DNA from: Rhizobium sp. CG5
GTDB lineage: Bacteria; Pseudomonadota; Alphaproteobacteria; Rhizobiales; Rhizobiaceae
Length of the DNA: 64,000 nucleotides
Assembly: GCF_023701945.1 (NCBI RefSeq)
Contig: NZ_JABAEF010000007.1
Coordinates: 124,001-188,000, forward strand
Reading direction: 5' to 3'
Shown here: positions 1 to 7,308 of the stretch, piece by piece
How positions within the stretch are numbered: the first letter of the stretch is position 1
Layout: every line of letters starts with the position of its first letter
Notes under the pieces: generated by a model
The model's input: only the letters and a program-made list of their open reading frames with translations
The model's database searches: none
What the model was told of the DNA's origin: nothing
Made by a program: the position numbers and the translations under genes

Positions 1-329
1 AGCTGGATCCCGATGCCGTTGGCATTCTATACCGCAACCTGATCGAAAACGCCCTGAAGCACGGCGCGCAGGACGGTCTGGTCGAGGCGGTCCTTCAGGC
101 GGACGGTTTGCTTTGCGTCGCCAATGACGGTCCGGTTCTGCCGGCCGAAGCGATGAACCGGCTGATGCAAAGGTTCGAGCGTGGCGAGGGAAAGATCGGC
201 GGCAGCGGCCTTGGCCTCTCCATCATCAAGGCGATCGCCGACCGCACCGGCATGACCATGACCGTCCTGTCACCGAGACCGGTCAGGCAGCAAGGTGTCG
301 AGGTCCAGGTTCAACTGCCGCTCGCGTGA
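1..329 (+). CDS. Sensor histidine kinase, C-terminal ATPase domain (5' end outside window)
   Basis: Only the last ~109 residues are present; the reading frame is open from base 3 and ends in TGA at 327-329. The fragment carries the HATPase_c signature of two-component sensor kinases: an N-box (NLIENALKHG), the G1 box (VANDGP) and a G2 box with GGSGLGLSIIKAIA. This domain binds ATP and phosphorylates the kinase's own histidine, which lies upstream of the window. The substrate and partner response regulator cannot be told from the fragment; a regulator gene may lie just left of the window. Family assignment is firm, the specific kinase is not known. Confidence 0.9.
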   Translation, partial: LDPDAVGILYRNLIENALKHGAQDGLVEAVLQADGLLCVANDGPVLPAEAMNRLMQRFERGEGKIGGSGLGLSIIKAIADRTGMTMTVLSPRPVRQQGVEVQVQLPLA

Positions 330-448
330 ACCTCATCTTTCGACCGGTTGTTCTGATGGCAGCCGACGGCCGTGGACCCGTCGAGTGCGCCGGAGGGCCG
401 GCATGTGCTCTGGGTGCAGGTGCGGGTTCTGCCGGGCGACACGACGGC

Positions 449-1633
449 TTATTTCGCCACCTGAAGGTCCCGGTCCGAGGGGATGTCCACTGTTTCATTT
501 GGTTCGAGGACAGATGTGTTTCGCCCCGATTGCTTCGCTTTGTAGAGGCCCCCGTCTGCCCGCTTCATGGCCGAGGATAAATCCTCATGCGCGGCGACAG
601 GCGTGAGGCCAATGCTGACCGTCACTGTTTCCACGCGCTTGAATTCAAGTTGCGCAACAGCCATGCGGATATTTTCGCACGCCAGTTGCGCCAGAGCGGG
701 GCCTTCCCAGGGAAACAGCAGCACAAATTCCTCGCCGCCGATCCGCGCTACCGTGCTGAGAGCGGGACAATTTTCCTCCAGGCACAGGGCCACTGCGCGA
801 ATGACGTCATCGCCTTTCTGGTGCCCCCAGGTGTCGTTGATGCGTTTGAAATGATCGATGTCGATAATCGCGATTGCGGCCGGAATGCTGCGGTGGCGGC
901 GCGCCATGTCCTCAAACGAAGCATGCAAGCCGCGCCGGTTGGGCAGTCCGGTCAGCGGGTCCGAAATGGCCTCTCTTCGATCCCTGAGGACCACGGTTTG
1001 CAGGGCATCAATCAGGACGAGAAGGCCAGCTGCAATCAGCAGAATTCCGGAACTGGCTTGTGACACGGTGGCATAGGTTGTGCCGACATAATCGGAAGCC
1101 GTTGCACCGGAACCGAAGCGGACAGCGGCGAAGGGCTTGAGAAGGAAGTGGGCGCCGATCACCGTGAACAGTGCCGTTGCGGCACGATCAAGGGGCGTCT
1201 TGCGACCATGCAGGTAGGACGTCGCGGCACAAAACCAGGAAGCACAGGCAAATGGGATCTGATAGGTCAGTTCATACCAGAATTCATTGCGCTCGCCGCC
1301 CCAAACCAGTCCACGAAGGCAAAGACCGCTGATGAAGATGACGCCGCCTATCCACCATGCCGGTCGCCGTCCATGCAGGCGCGAGATGGCCGGTGCCATT
1401 AGGACGATACCGCCGAAAAGACCGGCGAAACTTGTTATCATGAAAGGTGTCGGCGAGGGCGAGAGGGGCAGCACAAACTCCGATAGCGGCGTAAGCATAC
1501 CGATGGCGTAGCTGAGTGCGAACCAGCGGATATGGCCGAAGCCGGGATTGAGCTGCGCGATGGTCAGGAAGCTTGCGACGAACATGCCTGCAACGAAAAT
1601 ATTGACGAGTATCGGCAAGGCGGCAGCAGGCAT
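449..1633 (-). CDS. Membrane-anchored diguanylate cyclase (GGDEF protein)
   Basis: A 394-residue protein with about six hydrophobic segments in residues 1-210 and a GGDEF domain from about residue 220 to 385. The domain has SDPLTGLPNRR at its start, DIDHFKRINDTWGH with the metal-binding Asp, and an intact active-site motif RIGGEEF at about 297-303, so c-di-GMP synthesis from GTP is expected at the inner membrane. The RxxD inhibitory site normally just before the GGEEF loop is absent by eye, suggesting weak product inhibition. The start is an ATG at 1633. It stands alone, convergent with the sensor-kinase tail on its left; no EAL or regulator partner is nearby. Confidence 0.92.
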   Translation of the reverse strand: MPAAALPILVNIFVAGMFVASFLTIAQLNPGFGHIRWFALSYAIGMLTPLSEFVLPLSPSPTPFMITSFAGLFGGIVLMAPAISRLHGRRPAWWIGGVIFISGLCLRGLVWGGERNEFWYELTYQIPFACASWFCAATSYLHGRKTPLDRAATALFTVIGAHFLLKPFAAVRFGSGATASDYVGTTYATVSQASSGILLIAAGLLVLIDALQTVVLRDRREAISDPLTGLPNRRGLHASFEDMARRHRSIPAAIAIIDIDHFKRINDTWGHQKGDDVIRAVALCLEENCPALSTVARIGGEEFVLLFPWEGPALAQLACENIRMAVAQLEFKRVETVTVSIGLTPVAAHEDLSSAMKRADGGLYKAKQSGRNTSVLEPNETVDIPSDRDLQVAK

Positions 1634-1870
1634 GGCGTTGTCTATCCGTTTCTGGACATTCTATTCCGCGGTCAACGTGCCTTGGAATGGCAGGATCTGC
1701 TTCGGACATTTTCCGGATCTATTCGATAAGCAGAGTCCTAACCCTCTACTGCTTAACGTTCCGTGAGCGAAAAGAACTTTAGCGGGTCGTCAATCAACGC
1801 CGCACGGGGGCGAGCATCAGCCGCCGTAGGCTGATCGCGGCCACCATGCCTTGTCCTGCTGGTTCCGAGA
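1634..1870. other. Intergenic region, no gene recognised
   Basis: About 237 bases between the GGDEF gene start and the end of the small oxidase-cluster membrane gene. Both flanking genes are on the minus strand, so the right part must hold the 3' end of the oxidase transcript and the left part the promoter of the GGDEF gene. Open frames here are short and lack a plausible ribosome site. I see no strong hairpin followed by a T run. Confidence 0.5.
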
Positions 1871-2191
1871 TCAGCAAAGTTGCAGCCAGAACACGCCCGG
1901 GAATGTGATCACTGTCGAGACCATGCCGGCAAGCGCACTGTAGCGGGCTATGCGGCCCATGCCTGGTTGGTGTGTATCCATGCTTCGCGCGGCCAGGTAC
2001 AGGGCTGCAGACAGGGCTGTGGCCAGCACAAGAAGAGCCATCAGGACTAGCCGCAGCAGAGGAAATCCGGCAAGCAACACCGTGTCCCAATCAGCCCTGC
2101 AGCCCAAACCCTGAACGCCATAGAGCGTCGTGAAGGAGATGCTCCACAGCACGAACGGCCCGATGATGAAGAATATCAGACGATAGCGCAT
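1871..2191 (-). CDS. Small membrane protein of the oxidase operon (CoxP-like)
   Basis: A 106-residue protein with three predicted hydrophobic segments (about residues 5-25, 40-68 and 82-103). Its ATG lies one base after the stop of the fused subunit I-III gene, so it is almost certainly translated from the same message. By position and size it matches the small fourth gene of alternative oxidase operons of the coxMNOP type in rhizobia. The sequence itself has no motif I recognise, so an accessory or subunit IV-like role at the inner membrane is an inference from context. Confidence 0.7.
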   Translation of the reverse strand: MRYRLIFFIIGPFVLWSISFTTLYGVQGLGCRADWDTVLLAGFPLLRLVLMALLVLATALSAALYLAARSMDTHQPGMGRIARYSALAGMVSTVITFPGVFWLQLC

Positions 2192-2192
2192 G

Positions 2193-4694
2193 TCAGCCTC
2201 CCGGACGCAAGCTTGTCAGCAGAAGGGGATAGAGCGCGGTGATAACGGTGATGGCGATGCCGTAGCCATGCCAAAGGGTCGCGATCCGCATGTCGTTCTG
2301 GCGGGTTTCGGAGATGTATTCACCCGTCCGCCACAGGCAAAATCCGGCAAAGATCAGACCGATGACCAAATGGAGAAGCAGATAGCTGGAGACGGCGAAT
2401 TTCACGGCTTCCAGCGCAAACGAGGTCGCCGTTGTGTGCCAGTAGAGCTCCAGTCCGGTCAGACAGGATGTGATGGCGTAGGAGACCAGGGACACGATGA
2501 GCAAGGGTCGGCAGAGGCTCATCTTTGTCCCTGCAGCAGCACCGGCGCATGTGGCCAGAAGGGCCACCGGCGCGATGAGAGCGGCACTCCCGGTCGGCGT
2601 ATGCAGGAGGGGCTGGGCGCCGGTGTTGGACACCCAGAGGAAAAGTCCGCCAAACAACAGCGAGGCAAACAAGGTGGCATTGGCCAGCAGCGTCAGGCGC
2701 ATGGCCAGGATCGACGGGGCATCCTTGCTTTCGAAATGCAGGGGAACACGGCAATCTTCAGACGCGTCGACCAGACCCCGGTCGATCTTCGCTTCAGCAT
2801 TGGGCGTCCAGCGCAGGAACATGGCAAGCGTCACCAGCGCGAAAACGATTGCCAGCGGATAGATTTTCAAAAGCAGCCCGATGAAGACGCCACCCGTGGT
2901 GACTGCCGTGAAGAAGGGCAGATAGGTCGGACGGGGCAGGACGATGATCTGGTTAGGCGCGCCGGATACCGCATCCACCCCCATCGTTTCCATCCAGCCA
3001 TTGCGGGCGAAGCCGAGATAGCCCTTGCCAGCCGCAAGTTCGGCACCGAGCGTGTCGATAGCCAGAGCGTCGGCGCGGGCGGAGATCTGCGGCAGGGAGG
3101 CGAAACTGTAGGATGGCGGCGGCGTCGGCATGGCCCATTCCAGCGTTCCCGCCTTCCAGGGATTGCGCCGAAACGGTTTGCCGAACAGGAAGATCAGCAC
3201 GACATCGAGTGCGACCAGCATGAAACCCATCGCCATCACGAAGCTTCCGAAGGACGACAGCAGGTTGAGCCATTCCCAGGGCGAGCCGTCCGGGTAGGCG
3301 AAGGTTCTGCGCGGCATGCCGAGCAGGCCCGTCAGATGCATCATGAAAAATGTCAGGTTGAAGCCGATGAAGATCATCCAGAAGGCGGCACGGGAGAGAT
3401 GTTGGACCGGCTGGCGCCCGCTGATGTGAGGCAGCCAGTAGTATATGCCGGCCAGCATCGGAAAGAGAAAGCCGCCGACCAGCACATAATGCAGGTGCGC
3501 GACGACGAAATGCGTGTCGTGGGCCTGCTGATCGAATGGCACCATGGCCAGCATGACGCCGGTCAGTCCTCCGGCGACAAACACGAAAAAGAACCCGAGG
3601 ACGTACAGCATCGGCACGTTCCATTGCGGTCGCCCCTGGGCCAGCGTGCCGAGCCAGGCGAAGAGCTGGATCGCCGTGGGGATCGCGACAAGGGCGCTGG
3701 CGGCGGAGAAAAAGGACAGGGCGACGTGGGGGATGCCGACCGTATACATGTGGTGGACCCACAATCCGAAGGAGAGAAATGCCATGGCCATCAGCGCCGC
3801 GATGATCATTTCATAGCCGGCCAGCGTCGTTCGCGCCAGGACGGGAATGATGGTCGACAGGGCGCCGGCGGCCGGCAGGAAGATAATATAGACCTCGGGA
3901 TGGCCGAACAGCCAGAACAGGTGCTGCCACAATAGCGGATCGCCGCCCCGGTCCGGGTCGAAGAACGGCAGATCGAAGGCCCGCTCCGCTTCGAGCAGGA
4001 TCGAGCCGAGGATCAGCGGCGGAAATCCGACCAGCATCATTCCGCCGACCACCAGCATGTACCAGGCAAAGATCGGCATTCTGATCAGAGACATGCCGGG
4101 CGCGCGCATGCGGATGATCGTGACGACGATTTCTATGGCCGCGCTGATCGCCGAAATCTCGACGAAGGTAATGCCCAGCAGCCAGATATCGGCATTGATG
4201 CCGGGGCTGTATTTGGACGACGACAGCGGGGTGTACATGAACCAGCCGCCATCCGGCGCGATCCCGCTGACAAGCGCCACGATTAGCATCGATCCGCCGA
4301 ACAGATAACACCAGAAGCCGTAGGCGGATATGCGCGGAAAGGCGAGGTCCCTGGCGCCTAGCAGTTTGGGCAGAAGATAGATGGCCAGGCCCTCGAAGAA
4401 GGGGATCGCAAACAGGAACATCATGATGGTCCCGTGCATGGTAAAAACCTGCGCATATTGCGCGGCATCCATGAAGGCATTGTTGGCCGTTGCCAGTTGC
4501 GCGCGGATCAGCATGCCGAGAAAGCCGCCAATCGCGAAGAACACCAGTGCGGTGATCATGAACCGCTTGCCGATCACATTATGATTGACCGCCGCAAATC
4601 GTCGCCACCCCGTGCCGGAGTTCCAGATGGCGTCGAGCTGCCGGTGCAGGGCGATGGCAGAAATCTTCTCAGCCACAGGAGGTGGTGTCATCAT
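2193..4694 (-). CDS. coxN: Cytochrome c oxidase subunit I fused to subunit III
   Basis: An 833-residue fusion: residues 1-540 are heme-copper oxidase subunit I and about 560-833 a subunit III-like membrane region. Metal ligands are present: H87 (low-spin heme), H265 and Y269 in GHPEVY, H314-H315 (CuB), and H400/H402 in VVAHLH. E267, the usual proton-gating Glu, is kept. The K-channel lysine, expected in the PTxIKxF motif, is Gln343 here (PTAIQLF), and the D-channel asparagines appear replaced although Asp116 is kept. It should reduce O2 to water in the inner membrane. The ATG overlaps the stop of the subunit II gene (ATGA). The coxN name is by resemblance to rhizobial coxMNOP operons. Confidence 0.93.
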   Translation of the reverse strand: MMTPPPVAEKISAIALHRQLDAIWNSGTGWRRFAAVNHNVIGKRFMITALVFFAIGGFLGMLIRAQLATANNAFMDAAQYAQVFTMHGTIMMFLFAIPFFEGLAIYLLPKLLGARDLAFPRISAYGFWCYLFGGSMLIVALVSGIAPDGGWFMYTPLSSSKYSPGINADIWLLGITFVEISAISAAIEIVVTIIRMRAPGMSLIRMPIFAWYMLVVGGMMLVGFPPLILGSILLEAERAFDLPFFDPDRGGDPLLWQHLFWLFGHPEVYIIFLPAAGALSTIIPVLARTTLAGYEMIIAALMAMAFLSFGLWVHHMYTVGIPHVALSFFSAASALVAIPTAIQLFAWLGTLAQGRPQWNVPMLYVLGFFFVFVAGGLTGVMLAMVPFDQQAHDTHFVVAHLHYVLVGGFLFPMLAGIYYWLPHISGRQPVQHLSRAAFWMIFIGFNLTFFMMHLTGLLGMPRRTFAYPDGSPWEWLNLLSSFGSFVMAMGFMLVALDVVLIFLFGKPFRRNPWKAGTLEWAMPTPPPSYSFASLPQISARADALAIDTLGAELAAGKGYLGFARNGWMETMGVDAVSGAPNQIIVLPRPTYLPFFTAVTTGGVFIGLLLKIYPLAIVFALVTLAMFLRWTPNAEAKIDRGLVDASEDCRVPLHFESKDAPSILAMRLTLLANATLFASLLFGGLFLWVSNTGAQPLLHTPTGSAALIAPVALLATCAGAAAGTKMSLCRPLLIVSLVSYAITSCLTGLELYWHTTATSFALEAVKFAVSSYLLLHLVIGLIFAGFCLWRTGEYISETRQNDMRIATLWHGYGIAITVITALYPLLLTSLRPGG

Positions 4695-5425
4695 GGCCCC
4701 AACTTTTTCAGTGTGTTTTCAAACTCTGCGACGCTGTGCGTGGTCACCCGGAAGGTCATTCCGGCATGACCCACTCCACAATATTCCGAACAGATGCCGC
4801 CAAAGGTTCCCTCGACGTCCGCCTGCAGAACGATCGCATTCACCTGTCCGGGAATGGAGTCGATCTTGCCGCCCAGCCGCGGAACCCAGAAACTATGGAT
4901 GACGTCGACGCTCGTCGTCTCAATGCGCACGGGGCGTCCCACCGGCAGATGGAGAATGTCGCGGGACGTGACGGTCCTGCCGTCGAGTTCATAGGCGAAG
5001 TCCCAAGTCCACATTCTCGATGTGGCGACAACCGTGATCTCGGCATCGGAGACGCGGTCGCCAAACAGCGTCTCGCCCTGGTAAAATGCGTATCCGAGCA
5101 GTGCGAGCAGGATCGGCACGGGCATGACGATGCCACCGAGCACGATCCAGCGCTGCGGGCTGATGTGTTTGACTTTATCGCGCGCGAAGAAGACCACGCA
5201 GAGCAGCGCCATGACGAGGCCGAAAATGACGGCGGCACCCGCTAGCATGGCCCACCAAAGTCGGGCGATTGCGGCTGTGGACGGACCTGCCGCATCCAGG
5301 GCGGAGAGGTCGCCCTGGCAACCGGCCAGGAGAGGCGAAAACAGGCTTAAACCGAAAAGCGCGAGGAACCTGAAAGGCGGTCCTGGTGTTGGTAGCCTGA
5401 ATGGAGATCCCTTTTGATGGAAAAT
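4691..5425 (-). CDS. coxM: Cytochrome c oxidase subunit II (start uncertain)
   Basis: The C-terminal cupredoxin domain has the CuA site: a His in HSFWVPRLGG and the cluster CSEYCGVGHAGM. Two membrane helices precede it, and the N-terminus has a lipobox (SPLLAGC), so the protein is probably a lipoprotein facing the periplasm that accepts electrons from cytochrome c. No heme-binding CxxCH is present. The start is a problem: no ATG, GTG or TTG lies in frame between the lipobox region and the overlapping divergent gene. I placed it at an ATT (5425); a CTG at 5464 is the alternative. The end is firm and overlaps the next gene by four bases. Confidence 0.88.
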   Translation of the reverse strand: MFHQKGSPFRLPTPGPPFRFLALFGLSLFSPLLAGCQGDLSALDAAGPSTAAIARLWWAMLAGAAVIFGLVMALLCVVFFARDKVKHISPQRWIVLGGIVMPVPILLALLGYAFYQGETLFGDRVSDAEITVVATSRMWTWDFAYELDGRTVTSRDILHLPVGRPVRIETTSVDVIHSFWVPRLGGKIDSIPGQVNAIVLQADVEGTFGGICSEYCGVGHAGMTFRVTTHSVAEFENTLKKLGP

Positions 5426-5911
5426 GGCAGCGAGAACCCGGTCATCACGAAGATCGAGGAACAGACGACGAGTTCTGCCGTGGCGGTCGCCGGGCACCCG
5501 CTTCATGCCATGACAGTGCATTTCCCCATCGCGCTGGTCATGGCCACCTTGGCGGCCGACGTCATGTACTGGTGGAGCGCAGACCCGTTCTGGATGCGCG
5601 CCGGACTGTGGGCTGCAGGCGGCGGGTTCTTCGGAGGGATCGCCGCAGGTCTGATCGGCACGGCCGAACTCTTGCTGGTCGCCGGCATTCGGGCCCGCGT
5701 TGCCAGCTGGGCCCATGGCATTGCGGCCATGTCGCTCATCGCCGTGGCCGGTGCCAATTGGGGCGGACGGTTCACGCAGATGATCGACGTCCTTCCCCAT
5801 GGCCTGGGGCTTTCGGTCCTTGCAGCCCTGCTGGCGGGGCTGGCGGGCTGGCACGGCGGCAAGCTGATATTCGATCACGGCATTGGCCTCATGGTATCGC
5901 CCAAGGACTGA
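5417..5911 (+). CDS. DUF2231-family membrane protein
   Basis: A 164-residue protein with four hydrophobic segments and the family-typical opening HPLHAMTVHFPIAL around residues 28-41, with paired histidines. Function is not established; DUF2231 proteins are often found beside respiratory or metal-handling genes. I chose the ATG at 5417, which has a GGAG about ten bases upstream, over the TTG three bases earlier. It is divergent from the oxidase operon, and the oxidase subunit II start region overlaps or abuts its beginning. Its 3' end overlaps the convergent CopD-like gene by 23 bases. Confidence 0.8.
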   Translation: MENGSENPVITKIEEQTTSSAVAVAGHPLHAMTVHFPIALVMATLAADVMYWWSADPFWMRAGLWAAGGGFFGGIAAGLIGTAELLLVAGIRARVASWAHGIAAMSLIAVAGANWGGRFTQMIDVLPHGLGLSVLAALLAGLAGWHGGKLIFDHGIGLMVSPKD

Positions 5912-6386
5912 TCTGCGCGATCATCCTTTTGAGGGCTCCGGGTTCCGACCAGTTGGCGGGCAGGATGGCCGGCGCGTCCGGCCGAGCCAGCACCATGAAC
6001 AGGATGCCGCCGACGATGAGCGTGCTGGCGATGGTGGCCAGCAGAAAACGCCAGACAGGATATGCCTCGCCCTCGTCGAAAAGCCGGATGATGACGAGAC
6101 CCGTCATCACATGGATCACCACCATGGCGCCGACCAGCGCGAGCTTCATGGAGAACCATTCGCTGAACGGCAGCTGCAGAAAGGTCAGCGCCGTGCCGGT
6201 GCCAATGGCGATGAAGGCCGCGGGCGATAGGACTTTTACATACGAAAAGCGGACGACATTCTGGAGCCGGTAGAGGTCTTCATCCAATTGGATGCGGGCC
6301 CTCTGCACGTAGAGCCCCGGAAGGCTGACCAGCCCGGCCGCCCAGATGGAAATGGCAATGATGTGGATGAATTTCAGGAAAATCAT
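5889..6386 (-). CDS. CopD/HemJ-like four-helix membrane protein
   Basis: A 165-residue integral membrane protein with four hydrophobic segments and an N-terminal FIHIIAISIWAAGL stretch whose His resembles the heme or copper ligand in helix 1 of CopD and HemJ-type proteins; a second His lies in VVIHVMTGL of helix 3. Such proteins handle copper or heme at the inner membrane. Placed six bases after the CtaG-type gene, it probably helps supply copper or heme to the neighbouring oxidase. Assignment between CopD-like and HemJ-like cannot be settled by eye. Confidence 0.75.
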   Translation of the reverse strand: MIFLKFIHIIAISIWAAGLVSLPGLYVQRARIQLDEDLYRLQNVVRFSYVKVLSPAAFIAIGTGTALTFLQLPFSEWFSMKLALVGAMVVIHVMTGLVIIRLFDEGEAYPVWRFLLATIASTLIVGGILFMVLARPDAPAILPANWSEPGALKRMIAQISPWAIP

Positions 6387-6392
6387 TGCGGT

Positions 6393-7130
6393 CTACGGCC
6401 CTGTGGCATGACGGGACAGCAAACGGGTGCGGATGCTCCAGAGCGCGACGATGATGTAAGGCGCAAAGCCAACCGTCCACATCAACACGCCGGCCAGTTG
6501 TTGATCCTGAAGCGGGCCCATGCCAAACGCCCTGGTTGTGCCAAGGTGCGCTTCGAACAGAGCATCGGGCGCGAAGGTGAGGATGGCGCCAAGGAACCCC
6601 ATCTGCACCATGGTTCCCAATGCCAGGCTTATGGCGGTGACAGGTGATACATGCCGTGACAGCATTTGACCCCAGAGTGCGATCGAGGCGGCAATCAAGC
6701 CGGACTGCATCAGCCAATACGGCGCTGTTCCCGACAGGGCAAAGCCATAGCCGGCCGGTAGATGCCAGGCCCAGTATAGGGCGGTATGCGTCAGGAACAC
6801 CGCCTCGGCAGGCAATCGTGCGATCCATCCGAGCTGAGGACGTGCCATGATGAAGATCAGCGGGGCGATGACCGATCCGATCAGGATGTGATGGGACAGT
6901 CTGACCGAAAACAGCGCGGTGGTCATGGCGCACAAAGGCGATACGAAGGCCATGAACAGCAGCGTTGCCAGAACAGCGGTCCGCCAGTTGCGTCGGCGCG
7001 GGTCTGCAAAGTGAGCCGCGGCGGTTACAACCACCAGAGCCACAATCAGGACCACATCGAAATTCCACGAGGCAAGCAGAGTCTCGGAGGTTGGGGCTGG
7101 GCCGCAATAGGGGTCTAGCGTGCTCGTCAA
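6393..7130 (-). CDS. CtaG-family cytochrome c oxidase assembly protein (caa3 type)
   Basis: A 245-residue protein with about seven membrane helices and the family motifs FMAFVSPLCAMTTALFSVR and LSHHILIG, matching the Bacillus-type CtaG family (not the Cox11 family, which shares the name in proteobacteria). It is thought to help copper-centre formation in heme-copper oxidases. The start is a TTG at 7130; no in-frame ATG is placed well enough to replace it. It is transcribed together with the CopD-like gene and diverges from the molybdopterin oxidoreductase gene. Confidence 0.85.
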   Translation of the reverse strand: MTSTLDPYCGPAPTSETLLASWNFDVVLIVALVVVTAAAHFADPRRRNWRTAVLATLLFMAFVSPLCAMTTALFSVRLSHHILIGSVIAPLIFIMARPQLGWIARLPAEAVFLTHTALYWAWHLPAGYGFALSGTAPYWLMQSGLIAASIALWGQMLSRHVSPVTAISLALGTMVQMGFLGAILTFAPDALFEAHLGTTRAFGMGPLQDQQLAGVLMWTVGFAPYIIVALWSIRTRLLSRHATGP

Positions 7131-7308
7131 GCTCAGTGTCCGTCGGTTGGAAGGTCAGCGCCAAAATTCGTGCGTTAACGCGTCAACGTGGCAGGCAGGC
7201 ATCCGTTCCATCGTTTCCGGTTTCTCCGCTGCAGCCCGAAATAGATTATCCGATCCATGGAACCCTGCGGCTTGCGGAGCGGTTGCGCATCAAAGGAAAG
7301 GGCGCAGC

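Noticed and set aside
2190..3935. Long 581-codon open frame on the plus strand through the oxidase gene
   Set aside because: It is antisense to the clear subunit I-III gene, rich in Gln, Gly and His from GC-rich codon shadowing, and matches no family.
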